From Acidimicrobiaceae bacterium (lineage in GTDB: Bacteria > Actinomycetota > Acidimicrobiia > Acidimicrobiales > Poriferisodalaceae): a stretch of 64,000 nucleotides of DNA. The stretch is taken from positions 62,001 through 126,000 of the forward strand of contig PBMG01000020.1 of the NCBI GenBank assembly GCA_002722565.1, given 5' to 3'. Under the pieces are notes generated by a model. That model saw only the letters and a list, made by a program, of their open reading frames with translations, searched no databases and was not told where the DNA came from. Both the position numbers and the translations under genes were made by a program. Positions within the stretch are counted from its first letter, which is position 1, and every line of letters begins with the position of its first letter. Below, one piece after another: positions 34,237-43,477 of the stretch.

Positions 34237-35340
34237 GTGACTGAGACAAACCCTTTCGTGATTTATCGGGAACGTCTCGATTCCTACAGCCAAGCGGTCG
34301 CGGCTGGTTGGAGCGATCAACAATTTGTAGATCTCGTGTTGAGGTTAGATAGAGAAATAGAAACAATCGATGGAACAGGGTTTTGTACGACTCCAGTTTT
34401 CGACGGTACGGACCTCGCGGCGGCTCTGAATCTTGATGTTCAATTGAACGTTAAAGTCGAAATTGATTCGGTTGGTGGTTCTCATAAAGCTAGACATCTT
34501 TTCGGTGTCGCTCTGCATCTAGCGTTAGGAACAGCGGCTCAAGATGTTTCATCACGTCCCTTGGCGATTGCTAGTTGCGGTAACGCTGCCATCGCGGCGG
34601 CAATTGTCGCCAAGGCAGTAAAACGGCCAATCGAAGTATTTGTACCTATATGGGCAGAAAAAGCAGCCCTGGCTCTACTCCAAGAATTGGGGGCTCAGAT
34701 TCAGGTCTGTGAACCGGCTGCGAGTGAAAAGGGCGACCCTTGCTATTCTCGCTTCCGTGAGGCCGTTTCTAATGGTTCCCATCCATTTGGTGTTCAGGGA
34801 ACTGATACCGCAACCGCTTTTGACGGCGGCAGAACTTTAGGCTGGGAGTTAGGGGACCAGGTCCCTAATCTCGAGGCAGCTTTCGTGCAAATAGGCGGTG
34901 GCGGTCTGGGAACCGCAACAGCTATGGCTTTACCAAATATCAGTCTCTATCCAGTTCAGGCTGCAGGATGTGCTCCCCTTAAACGAGCTTGGGATCTCTT
35001 GGCTCCAGATTTTGACATGGCCAAAGCTAACGAAAACCCAGAGGATTTTATGTGGCCTTGGGATAAACCGACAAGTGTTGCTACGGGGATCCTCGATGAC
35101 ATCACATATGACTGGTTGCCGTTGTTAGAAGCAACGTTGGCGAGTAGCGGGGAGCCCGTAGTCGTTCCTGAAGTTTCTCTTATTGAAACCCACCGCATTG
35201 CCACTAGCGTTACTGGCTTAAATGTTTCTCCTACAGGAGTAGCTGGTTTAGCCGGTTTAGTAGAAGCCCCTCCAAGGGCTGGAACGGTTGTTGCGGTTTT
35301 ATTTACGGGGGTTGACCGCCAAAACGAGGTGTCGGCATGA
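34237..35340 (+). CDS. Fold-type II PLP-dependent lyase/synthase, second
   Basis: A 367-residue protein from GTG 34237, directly after the previous stop; a longer start (ATG 34171) would overlap the preceding gene by 65 bases and lack family support, because the conserved start TNPFVIYRERLDSY begins here. The PLP Lys is Lys84 in VGGSHKARHLFG; SCGNAAIAAAIVAK is the substrate loop and QIGGGGLGTATAMALP the phosphate loop. Threonine synthase/dehydratase-like lyases are the nearest pattern. It ends with an ATGA overlap with the hydrolase gene. Together with the upstream PLP gene it is the only adjacent pair of fold II enzymes in the window. Confidence 0.83.
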   Translation: MTETNPFVIYRERLDSYSQAVAAGWSDQQFVDLVLRLDREIETIDGTGFCTTPVFDGTDLAAALNLDVQLNVKVEIDSVGGSHKARHLFGVALHLALGTAAQDVSSRPLAIASCGNAAIAAAIVAKAVKRPIEVFVPIWAEKAALALLQELGAQIQVCEPAASEKGDPCYSRFREAVSNGSHPFGVQGTDTATAFDGGRTLGWELGDQVPNLEAAFVQIGGGGLGTATAMALPNISLYPVQAAGCAPLKRAWDLLAPDFDMAKANENPEDFMWPWDKPTSVATGILDDITYDWLPLLEATLASSGEPVVVPEVSLIETHRIATSVTGLNVSPTGVAGLAGLVEAPPRAGTVVAVLFTGVDRQNEVSA

Positions 35341-36170
35341 AAACTTTTCATGAGTTTGAGGTATCCGGGCATGCTGGGACTCTTCACGCACGTCTATGGC
35401 AGCCTTCGGGAGTTCCTAAAGCTCTAGTTGTCATTTTTCATGGTTACGCCGAACATGGGGGTAGGTATGAGCATGTTGCCGACAGTTTGATTGCTAACGG
35501 TTTTGCGGTGTTGGCGTCTGATCATGTCGGTCACGGTCTTTCCGAAGGTGAGCGCGCGCTCATCACCGACTTCGGTCTCGTAGTGGACGACCTAGATGTC
35601 GTAATTACGAGTGCTTTTCGTAATCTTGCTATTGACCTGCCCCTTCTCGTCGCAGGACATTCAATGGGCGGGCTCTTGGCCGCTCGATTTATTCAACGCT
35701 GGCCAGAGCGAGCCATCGGGGGCGCTTTCTTTGGTGCAGTTATTGGTGACTGGAAGTGGGCTCGTGAAGTACTCGACCTGCCCGAATTACCTCCAGAAGA
35801 TTCCGACCCCATGGGAATGTCAAGAGACTTAGAAGTTTGTCGAGCTTATGATGCCGATCCTCTGGTGTATCGCGGCATGTACAAACGGCCTCTACTCGAA
35901 GCAGAAGTAATTGCTCTCGACGAATTTCGCGCCGAAATCGACAGAATTCAAATCCCCGTCGGGTTCTTTCACGGCACCGCCGACCCATTTGTACCTTATG
36001 AAGATTCTTTGCAAGCGATTCATGACATGCCAAGCCCAGCCAAAGCAATTCACCTTTATAAGAATGCAAAACATGAATTACTAAATGAGATCAACAAAGA
36101 GGAAGTCATAGGCGATTTCCACAAATGGATCGATGAAACGCTCACCAGCTATTTGGAAGTTCGGACATGA
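35337..36170 (+). CDS. Alpha/beta hydrolase, monoglyceride-lipase-like
   Basis: A 277-residue serine hydrolase of the Hydrolase_4 type. FHGYAEHGGRYEHVADSL is the oxyanion motif typical of monoacylglycerol lipases, ASDHVGHGLSEG follows, and the nucleophile elbow is GHSMGGLLA. GTADPFVPYEDS supplies the catalytic Asp and KHELLNE the His. Esterase or lactonase action on a small substrate is possible. Starts inside the stop of the PLP gene (ATGA) and overlaps the next gene by four bases, so it is a tightly coupled member of a run with the molybdenum hydroxylase. Confidence 0.88.
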   Translation: MKTFHEFEVSGHAGTLHARLWQPSGVPKALVVIFHGYAEHGGRYEHVADSLIANGFAVLASDHVGHGLSEGERALITDFGLVVDDLDVVITSAFRNLAIDLPLLVAGHSMGGLLAARFIQRWPERAIGGAFFGAVIGDWKWAREVLDLPELPPEDSDPMGMSRDLEVCRAYDADPLVYRGMYKRPLLEAEVIALDEFRAEIDRIQIPVGFFHGTADPFVPYEDSLQAIHDMPSPAKAIHLYKNAKHELLNEINKEEVIGDFHKWIDETLTSYLEVRT

Positions 36171-37627
36171 GCCAGGAGCTAGGGCTTCTGCATGAGTCCC
36201 AGCGCTTGAGCAGCCCGATTGGTGACATCTTTCGCCCCAAGAATTGGGCCGAAGCCTTGGAGCTCTATGAGACGCTACCGGAGGCATTACCTCTCGCAGG
36301 AGCAACAGATCTTCTGTTGGATCTCTCACGACGCTCCGCAGATAAAGACAACTCAGATGTAAGCCTCATCGATCTTTGGGGGTTACCGGAATGTTCAGAA
36401 ATCACGCTCGAAAAAAATGATGTGATTATCGGCTGTGGAGTTACACACAACCAACTTATCAAGTCACAAAATTTGGATTCTGCCCTGAAGCTTCTCGGGT
36501 CTGCATGTATGGAGATCGGATCTCCGCAGCTCCGTAATCGCGCAACGGTCGTCGGAAATATCGTGACAGCAAGTCCAGCTAACGACACTATTTCCGCCTT
36601 GGTAGCTCTCAATGCATCCGTACTCATTGAGTCAGTCCACAGAAAACGTGAAGTCCCAATTAGGGAGTTCTTTACCGGCTTTAGGAAAACAACGTTAAAC
36701 CAATCAGAGTTAGTTCGATCAATAAGGATTCCCAGGTGGAACCCACAGACTGTTGGTATCTGGTTCAAGGTGGGGAACAGGACCGCACAGGCAATATCTG
36801 TGCTTCACGCAGGGGTTGTTCTGGAATTCGACGCACAAAGTTCCTTAGTTACAAGGGCTGATATCGCTCTCGGTAGCGTGTCCGAAACAGTTACCGTGTC
36901 AAAGTCCCTAAGCCAATACCTAATTGGCAAGGAACTCAACGCTGAAACATCAGCGACGGCGGCCCTCACTGCAGCAACTGAAATTGAGCCGATTGATGAC
37001 ATCCGCGCTACTGCTTCCTACCGAACAAACGTTACCGAAACCGCGATTCGCCGAGCTCTTGTAGAGCTTTCAAAATTCTCCTCCTCCCAAGCACGAACAA
37101 TCCCACTGCTGGGATGGACACCGAAACGGCCTGCCCCTCCTCAGGCAAACCTGTCAACAGCATCGGACCTTTCTTGCAATGTCAATGGGTCAACCGTCAC
37201 CGCACGCATAGCCAATAATGCGACCCTTCTCGAATGGCTGAGAGCCAATGCTTTCACTGGGACCAAGGAAGGTTGCGCTGAAGGTGAATGTGGGGCGTGC
37301 ACGATCAAGCTCAATGGCGCGGCTGTCAACAGCTGCTTAGTCCCGACAGCTCAAGCTGACGGATCCACAATCGTGACTATTGAAGGACTTGCCAACGGAT
37401 CAGATTTACATCCAGTGCAACAAGGATTCCTAGACAAATTTGCTGTCCAGTGTGGATTTTGCACCCCTGGTTTCCTTGTAGCCGCCGCTGCTTTACTTGA
37501 CGAGAATCAAACGCCTTCCACTGAAGACATCCAGACGGGCCTTTCAGGCAATCTCTGCCGATGCACTGGCTATTACTCGATCGTCAAAGCACTGAGCGAC
37601 TTGTCCACCAACACTGAGGATTCCTAA
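36167..37627 (+). CDS. Fused FAD - [2Fe-2S] subunit of a molybdenum hydroxylase
   Basis: A 486-residue fusion. Residues about 20-305 are the FAD-binding domain (PLAGATDLLLDL near 42-53, GSPQLRNRATVVGNIVTASPAND near 117-139 and the C-terminal flavoprotein domain). Residues about 335-480 are the [2Fe-2S] domain with KEGCAEGECGACTIK, QCGFCTPGF and NLCRCTGY carrying all eight ligand Cys. The order is reverse of most XDH fusions, which have FeS first and FAD second. Forms a two-subunit complex with the Mo subunit that follows; the genes overlap by one base (TAATG). Confidence 0.93.
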   Translation: MSQELGLLHESQRLSSPIGDIFRPKNWAEALELYETLPEALPLAGATDLLLDLSRRSADKDNSDVSLIDLWGLPECSEITLEKNDVIIGCGVTHNQLIKSQNLDSALKLLGSACMEIGSPQLRNRATVVGNIVTASPANDTISALVALNASVLIESVHRKREVPIREFFTGFRKTTLNQSELVRSIRIPRWNPQTVGIWFKVGNRTAQAISVLHAGVVLEFDAQSSLVTRADIALGSVSETVTVSKSLSQYLIGKELNAETSATAALTAATEIEPIDDIRATASYRTNVTETAIRRALVELSKFSSSQARTIPLLGWTPKRPAPPQANLSTASDLSCNVNGSTVTARIANNATLLEWLRANAFTGTKEGCAEGECGACTIKLNGAAVNSCLVPTAQADGSTIVTIEGLANGSDLHPVQQGFLDKFAVQCGFCTPGFLVAAAALLDENQTPSTEDIQTGLSGNLCRCTGYYSIVKALSDLSTNTEDS

Positions 37628-39864
37628 TGACGGTGGGGAAAACACCGCAACGTATTGACGCGATTGACAAAGTCACTGGCTCGGCAACGTATCCGGCAGA
37701 TCGTGTCCCTGAGAATGCTTTGCATGCCGTGGTGATATTCACTAACCAACCACATGCACGTCTACTCAATCTTGATCTCACTGAAACTCTTAAGTCTCCC
37801 GGCGTTACCACCGTGGTCACTGCAGCCGACGTGCCCATCAACGAGTACGGGCTAACTCTGTTTGATCAACCGGTTTTCATTGGTCTCAACGACACTGGAC
37901 GGAGTTCAGTTCCTTGTGATGTGAGTCGATGGGAAGCTGACCACCTTGCAGTCGTAGTTGCCGAAAGCCTGACCCAAGCGCGCAAAGCTGCAGCTCTAAT
38001 CAAATCTGAATGGGACGTGTTACCTCTTGCCTCTGATGTCAACGCAGCTCAATCTGACGAGGTTCTAGTTCATCCCAATTCGACGAGTAACACGTACCAC
38101 GAACTTCGAATTCGCAAAGGAAATATTGCTGAAGGAATGCGATTGGCCGACGTAGTCATAGAAGACACGTACCAACTCCCCCACCAAGAACATGCCTACC
38201 TACAAGTGGAAGCCGCTACAGCCTGGATTGATGAGGAACAGCGAGTAACTGTTGAAACTGGAGGTCAATGGATTCACGAAGATCAAGAGCAAATAGCTCA
38301 TGCACTCGACATCCCCACGGAACAAGTACGGGTTAAATACGCCGCAATTGGCGGCGCTTTCGGGGGCAAAGAAGACATGAGCTTACAAATAGTGATGGCA
38401 GTCACAGCCAGAAAACTCAACGAGCTCGGGATTTCGCGCCCCGTCCATTGCAATTGGACTCGAGAAGAATCCATCGTTGGTCACCACAAGCGTCACCGAG
38501 CTACTGTCCATGCTCGCTTAGGAGCAACAACAGACGGGACAATCACCGCAGTCGAAGCCGAAGTACTACTTGATGCAGGTGCCTACAACTACACATCCAA
38601 TAAGGTTCTCGGCAATCTTCACCTGTCAGTCGCCGGGGCATACAACGTTCCAAATGCCCAGATAGATAGCAAAGCGATTTACACCCACAGCGTCCCTGGC
38701 GGAGCTTTTAGAGGGTTCGGCGGCCCACAAGGCGCCTTTGTAGCTGAATCACAAATGAACAAGCTGGCCCATGAACTAGGGATAGACCCATTAGAAATTC
38801 GCAGAAGAAATGCGCTCACCGATCTATCTGACGGCATTACACAATCAGGTCTTCCTCTCGGCGTCGGCGTTCATCGCGTTCTCGAAACATGTGCTGAGAA
38901 AGCACCAGCTTCAGCTCCGTTACCAGAGGCAGCGCCATTCCAACCTGTCGCTTCGTTACCAGCAGAACTAGGCCAGTTACAACGCGGCCGCGGTTACGCC
39001 GTGGGGATGAAGAATGTTGGATTTAGTTTCGGATTCCCAGAAGCCTGCGAGGCAGACGTCGTCTTCCACGGTGACCCGGATTCAGAACGCCCTAGCCGGG
39101 TTGAACTTTTCCACAGTGCTGCAGAAGTCGGTCAAGGCGTTCATACCGCCCTCATCCAAATGGTGGCCGACGCAGCGGACATCGAGATCAGCAAAGTCGA
39201 CGCCACCTACAGCGATACCGCCACTAGCGGTGACTCAGGTTCGGCTTCAGCTTCACGGCTGACATTCATGGCAGGCAACTCAGTCTTGGGTGCCGTAGAG
39301 GAAGCTGAAAAAGCGTGGGCTGATGGGGCCAGACCCGCTATGGGCCACTTTCGGTATAAACCACCAGCAACGGAACCACTCGATCCAGATACTGGAGTCG
39401 GGCAACCCAATTTTTGTTATGGATACATGGCACAGGCTGTTGATCTAACTGTGGATGTCGGTACCGGCCATATAAGGATCGATCGGGTGCTTTCAATCCA
39501 TGACGTCGGCAGAGCCATCCACCCTGAGATGTTGAAGGGCCAAATTGAAGGTGCGATAGCACAGGCACACGGGTACACCCTTAGCGAAAAGCTCGTCGTT
39601 CAAGACGGAAGAGTCCTCAATCCTCGACTTTCCCAATACCTGATTCCGGGAATTGGCGATGTACCAACCAAAGTCGAATGTCTGATTTTAGAAGCAGCAG
39701 ATCCGCTAGGACCCTGGGGCGCTAGGGGTGTTTCTGAGATGCCATACATAACCTACGCCCCTGCAGTTACAGCAGCTCTCCATGATGCAACCGGCGTTTG
39801 GATGAATACTTTTCCTCTGACCCCATCCGTGGTCCTTGAGCATTTAACGGCCACAAAAAATTAG
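37627..39864 (+). CDS. Purine-hydroxylase-type molybdenum subunit (XdhB-like)
   Basis: A 745-residue Mo-pterin subunit. KTPQRIDAIDKVTGSATYPAD opens the a/b-hammerhead domain; GGAFGGKEDMSLQ (near 243-255) and GGAFRGFGGPQGAFVAES (near 358-375) are in the xanthine dehydrogenase form, more purine-like than the AYRAPG subunit at the left end; GARGVSEMP has the base Glu704. It would hydroxylate a purine or other N-heterocycle and pass electrons to the fused FAD - FeS subunit. One-base overlap with that gene and four-base overlap (convergent) with the SsnA-like gene at the stop. Near full family length. Confidence 0.92.
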   Translation: MTVGKTPQRIDAIDKVTGSATYPADRVPENALHAVVIFTNQPHARLLNLDLTETLKSPGVTTVVTAADVPINEYGLTLFDQPVFIGLNDTGRSSVPCDVSRWEADHLAVVVAESLTQARKAAALIKSEWDVLPLASDVNAAQSDEVLVHPNSTSNTYHELRIRKGNIAEGMRLADVVIEDTYQLPHQEHAYLQVEAATAWIDEEQRVTVETGGQWIHEDQEQIAHALDIPTEQVRVKYAAIGGAFGGKEDMSLQIVMAVTARKLNELGISRPVHCNWTREESIVGHHKRHRATVHARLGATTDGTITAVEAEVLLDAGAYNYTSNKVLGNLHLSVAGAYNVPNAQIDSKAIYTHSVPGGAFRGFGGPQGAFVAESQMNKLAHELGIDPLEIRRRNALTDLSDGITQSGLPLGVGVHRVLETCAEKAPASAPLPEAAPFQPVASLPAELGQLQRGRGYAVGMKNVGFSFGFPEACEADVVFHGDPDSERPSRVELFHSAAEVGQGVHTALIQMVADAADIEISKVDATYSDTATSGDSGSASASRLTFMAGNSVLGAVEEAEKAWADGARPAMGHFRYKPPATEPLDPDTGVGQPNFCYGYMAQAVDLTVDVGTGHIRIDRVLSIHDVGRAIHPEMLKGQIEGAIAQAHGYTLSEKLVVQDGRVLNPRLSQYLIPGIGDVPTKVECLILEAADPLGPWGARGVSEMPYITYAPAVTAALHDATGVWMNTFPLTPSVVLEHLTATKN

Positions 39865-40913
39865 GGCATATCGTCAAGTTTCGTAAACAACCGTTTGGCT
39901 TGTTCAGCCGCTTTAACCCTTACTTCCTCAGCATCTACTCGAGTAGCTACTCCGTTGTTTAGAACTATTTCGCCATTAATTTCTACAGACGTCGGTCGGA
40001 TATTGGTATGAAATGCAAGCCTCCATGGGTCCATCGGCCCTTCGGACCAAATCACTCGGTCTTGTAGAGCTTCTGGGACTAGCTGATATCCACCTTCTAA
40101 CCATTGCCATGCTGTCTCGGGGGTCGCTGCAATGTCATGTTCTCTTGCTCGCGCGTATGCAACTCGAAACTCATCAAGCATCGCAGCACCAATACCGTCG
40201 GTCCCTAAAGCAACCGGCTGGTGGAATCGTTGGGGTGCGGCATAACCAACTGAATTATTCATATTCGACCGCGGGTTATGAATAATTGTTCCTCGTAGTT
40301 TGTGATGATCCGGTAATTGAACACCATGAACCAAGAGCCAATTATCTTGGCTTAAATCCTCTAGTCGATGCTCTACGTCAAGATCATCGACGCCTTCTGC
40401 GACGTGGATATGAACACCAACTCCAAAATGATCTGCCATCTCGGTTGCAGCCACAAGGGTTTCGTTTTCACAGGTAAAAGCAGCATGTATGCCAACCATC
40501 CCCTGTTTGCCACTGGCCAAAAAACGAGCGTTTTCTTCTAGTCCTTTTACTGCTCCTTCTGGGCCATGGCGATCAGTAACTCCGTAAGAACAAACAGAGC
40601 GGATCCCTATCTCCGCGCATGCGCTAGCGATCACATCCAGCGATCCTTCGATGGCGTTAGGAGATTCGTGATGGTCGATTATTGCCGTGGTGCCCGACTC
40701 GATCGCTTCGAGCGCTCCTAATTTTGCGGACCATTCCAACATTTCCAGATCTAGTGCTTGATCCAACCTCCACCAAACAAGTTCTAAAATCTCACGAAAA
40801 GATGAAGGCGTTCGTGGGGGTGCCGGCATTCCACGAGCTAGCGAGCTGTATAAGTGATGGTGAGCACATACAAGCCCCCTTGTCTCGTTTGGACGGAGAT
40901 CAGTCAAGTCCAC
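39861..40913 (-). CDS. ssnA: SsnA-like amidohydrolase, N-terminally short
   Basis: A 350-residue amidohydrolase. CAHHHLYSSLARGMPAPPRTP (His18 and His20 as HxH), LGALEAIESGTTAIIDHHESP, VHIHVAEGVDD, and ALGTDGIGAAMLDEFRVAYARARE match SsnA of E. coli, which is about 440 residues. The N-terminal part of the beta-sandwich domain is missing: the protein starts 15 residues before the HxH motif, at GTG 40913, coupled by a 10-base overlap to the XdhD-like gene. SsnA homologues sit in purine-degradation clusters as aminohydrolases; exact substrate is not settled. Last gene of the four-gene operon. Confidence 0.85.
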   Translation of the reverse strand: MDLTDLRPNETRGLVCAHHHLYSSLARGMPAPPRTPSSFREILELVWWRLDQALDLEMLEWSAKLGALEAIESGTTAIIDHHESPNAIEGSLDVIASACAEIGIRSVCSYGVTDRHGPEGAVKGLEENARFLASGKQGMVGIHAAFTCENETLVAATEMADHFGVGVHIHVAEGVDDLDVEHRLEDLSQDNWLLVHGVQLPDHHKLRGTIIHNPRSNMNNSVGYAAPQRFHQPVALGTDGIGAAMLDEFRVAYARAREHDIAATPETAWQWLEGGYQLVPEALQDRVIWSEGPMDPWRLAFHTNIRPTSVEINGEIVLNNGVATRVDAEEVRVKAAEQAKRLFTKLDDMP

Positions 40914-43477
40914 GCGTCAGCCCGTTCACGGTTAGCTAAATTCCGTATCGGCAGTTCGGTGGGCCAGGAGTCGTCATACGATCGCACGGCTGCGGCAACA
41001 GCCCCCGCCGTTGGGACTAAACCTATTTCACCAACGCCTTTAATCCCATAAGGCGAACCCGGCTGGGGAGACTCGATAATGATGACATCAACCGGCGGCA
41101 TATCTTTCGGTCGGATGATATCTAGGCTTCGAAATGTCGTATTTGTAGGTCTTCCGGATGAATCAGTTGGAAAGCCTTCAGTAAGTGCGTAGCCGAGACC
41201 CATGTGCACTGCTCCTTCAATTTGGCCTTCGCACAACATTGGGTTGACAGCACGACCGACGTCATGAGCTGCAACCACATTCCTGACTTCTCCATCATCC
41301 GGGTTAAGGACTACCAGTTGCGATGCATACCCGAAGGTTGAGTGAATAACCGGATTTTCCAATCCTTCACTGAGCGAATTGGTCCAATTAATTCGATAGC
41401 TGCCTTCGTAATCGAGACCCACTTGGCAACCGTCAAGTAATGCATTTCTACAAGCGTCTTGAACTGCCCCAGCTCCCATAAGGGTGCCGCGACTTCCCGT
41501 CGTTTGCCCCGCACCCAATTCCCGAGTGGAATCAACTATTACCTTTATCTGTTCCGCTGCAACACCGAGTTCTTCAACTGCAACCTGGAGAGCGACGTTA
41601 TGCACTCCTTGGCCCATTTCAGTCCAACAATGCCGGACTTCTATAGTTCCGTCTGCCTCGAATCTGACCACAGCCTTTGCTATTTCATCAAACCCATTTC
41701 CAAGTCCTGAGTTTTTCAGTCCCAAACCAATTCCAACTGGTAACCCATCCTGGATTGCCTGGTCATATGCAGGTTTCACTGCGTCTAAACAAGCACGAGC
41801 ACCGAGGCACCCGTCATCCATTATCTGGCCAGGGCCCCAAACATCTCCAGGGTTCACGACATTAAGGGATCGAATTTCCCAGCCGTTGATACCGACTTTT
41901 TCAGCTAATCGGTCGATTATGCCTTCCATAGCAAACTGAGCTTGGTTGGCACCAAAACCCCTGAAAGCACCGCACACCGAGTTATTAGTTCGAGCTGCAA
42001 TCGCTTCAACATCTACAGCCTGGAGCACATAAGGACCAGTTGCGTGGCCAGCAGCTCGCTCTAGGACTTTCATACCGACAGACGCGTAGGGACCGGAGTC
42101 TCCCAACATTCTCGCTCGAAGGCCTGTCAGCTTCCCATTTTCATCACAACCTGCTTCGTATGTCATTCGAATCGGGTGACGCTTCGGATGCATAAGCAAT
42201 GATTGCTCTCTAGAAAGAGTGATCTGGACAGGCTTTCCCAGTAGCCACGCAGACAAAGCTGTGTGTACCTGATTCGACATGTCCTCTTTACCGCCGAAGG
42301 CCCCACCGTTACTTACAAGTTCAGTAGTAATTAGAGACGGATCAAGGTCTAAAACTCGCGCAATGTCATTTCGATCATCCCAGATTCCTTGACCCCCGGT
42401 GTATACGTAAAGGCCTCCGTCGGTAGGTACTGCGAGTGTTGACTCAGGTTCCAGAAATGCGTGTTCCACTCGTTGCGTTTGGAAAGTTTCACTAACAACA
42501 TGTGCAGACTGTTCCAAGACCGAATCAACATCTCCTCTCTGATATACGGATTTTGAAAGGATGTTTCCTTCTAGACCCCAGACAGCGTCTTCATCACTAG
42601 CGACAACTCTTACCGGGTCAGTCATTGGTTGATGAACTCGGTATTCGACCTGCACTAACGCCGCTGCTTCCACAGCTGTCATTCGATCGTCAGCAACCAC
42701 TACCGCCAATACATCTCCCAGAAATGAAGTGCGGCCGCCTACTGGAATCATTACTGGCCAGTCTTTGTGGATTAATCCAACCCTGATTTCACCAGGTATA
42801 TCCGCTGCCGTGAAAATCCCGGCTACACCTTCTACCGACAGCGCAGCTTCTACATCAATTGCGATGACATCAGCTCGTGCATGATCAGACAGCCTCAGCG
42901 CACCGTGAAGGAGGCCATCTACCTGCATGTCATCAATAAAAGGTCGCACTCCGGCCGCTAACACATCTGCTTCGTATTTAGTTCCTCGGGACCCAACACC
43001 TTTGGGCGGCTGCGGCTCTCTGTTAACTCCCGAAGCTATGTCCAGGATGGCATCAAGGATCTTGATGTATCCGGTGCATCTGCATAGATGTGCTCCGAGG
43101 TGGCGGGCTGTTTCGTCTCGGGTGAGGGCTTGACCCTTTTTTTCTATGAGTGCTTTTGCTCGAACCAAAATCCCAGGGATACAGAAACCGCATTGCAATG
43201 CACCGTGTGCAGCAAAGATATCGCAATACCGTTGAAGCTCTAACTCGTCGAACCCCTCGAGTGTGGTGACGGTTTCACCGTCAGTTCGTTCTAAAGAGGT
43301 TTGGCAAGCAACTCTGGCTTTGTCCCCTACTAAAACCGTGCACGCTCCGCACTGACCTGAGGGTGCGCAGCCATCTTTGGCCGAAATCACTCCAAGTTCA
43401 TCTCGCAGCGCTCCCAATAGATGAGGGTGCGATTCAGAGACGCTCACCGACTGGCCATTCAGTTGGAATGAGGTCAT
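40904..43477 (-). CDS. xdhD: XdhD-type (selenium-dependent XDH-like) [2Fe-2S] - Mo fusion
   Basis: An 857-residue fusion. Residues 1-150: [2Fe-2S] domain with Cys37, Cys43, Cys46, Cys58, Cys96, Cys99, Cys132 and Cys134; GCAPSGQCGAC has the one-residue longer Cys spacing seen in selenium-dependent XDH homologues. Residues about 165-850: Mo domain with GGAFGGKEDMSNQ, GAFRGFGANQAQF and GVGEIG, base Glu817. No FAD domain, so an FAD subunit must be borrowed or separate. Family knowledge: XdhD of E. coli lies next to ssnA and ygfM, in a purine cluster. ATG overlaps the D-carbamoylase stop by four bases. Cytoplasmic. Confidence 0.93.
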   Translation of the reverse strand: MTSFQLNGQSVSVSESHPHLLGALRDELGVISAKDGCAPSGQCGACTVLVGDKARVACQTSLERTDGETVTTLEGFDELELQRYCDIFAAHGALQCGFCIPGILVRAKALIEKKGQALTRDETARHLGAHLCRCTGYIKILDAILDIASGVNREPQPPKGVGSRGTKYEADVLAAGVRPFIDDMQVDGLLHGALRLSDHARADVIAIDVEAALSVEGVAGIFTAADIPGEIRVGLIHKDWPVMIPVGGRTSFLGDVLAVVVADDRMTAVEAAALVQVEYRVHQPMTDPVRVVASDEDAVWGLEGNILSKSVYQRGDVDSVLEQSAHVVSETFQTQRVEHAFLEPESTLAVPTDGGLYVYTGGQGIWDDRNDIARVLDLDPSLITTELVSNGGAFGGKEDMSNQVHTALSAWLLGKPVQITLSREQSLLMHPKRHPIRMTYEAGCDENGKLTGLRARMLGDSGPYASVGMKVLERAAGHATGPYVLQAVDVEAIAARTNNSVCGAFRGFGANQAQFAMEGIIDRLAEKVGINGWEIRSLNVVNPGDVWGPGQIMDDGCLGARACLDAVKPAYDQAIQDGLPVGIGLGLKNSGLGNGFDEIAKAVVRFEADGTIEVRHCWTEMGQGVHNVALQVAVEELGVAAEQIKVIVDSTRELGAGQTTGSRGTLMGAGAVQDACRNALLDGCQVGLDYEGSYRINWTNSLSEGLENPVIHSTFGYASQLVVLNPDDGEVRNVVAAHDVGRAVNPMLCEGQIEGAVHMGLGYALTEGFPTDSSGRPTNTTFRSLDIIRPKDMPPVDVIIIESPQPGSPYGIKGVGEIGLVPTAGAVAAAVRSYDDSWPTELPIRNLANRERADAWT

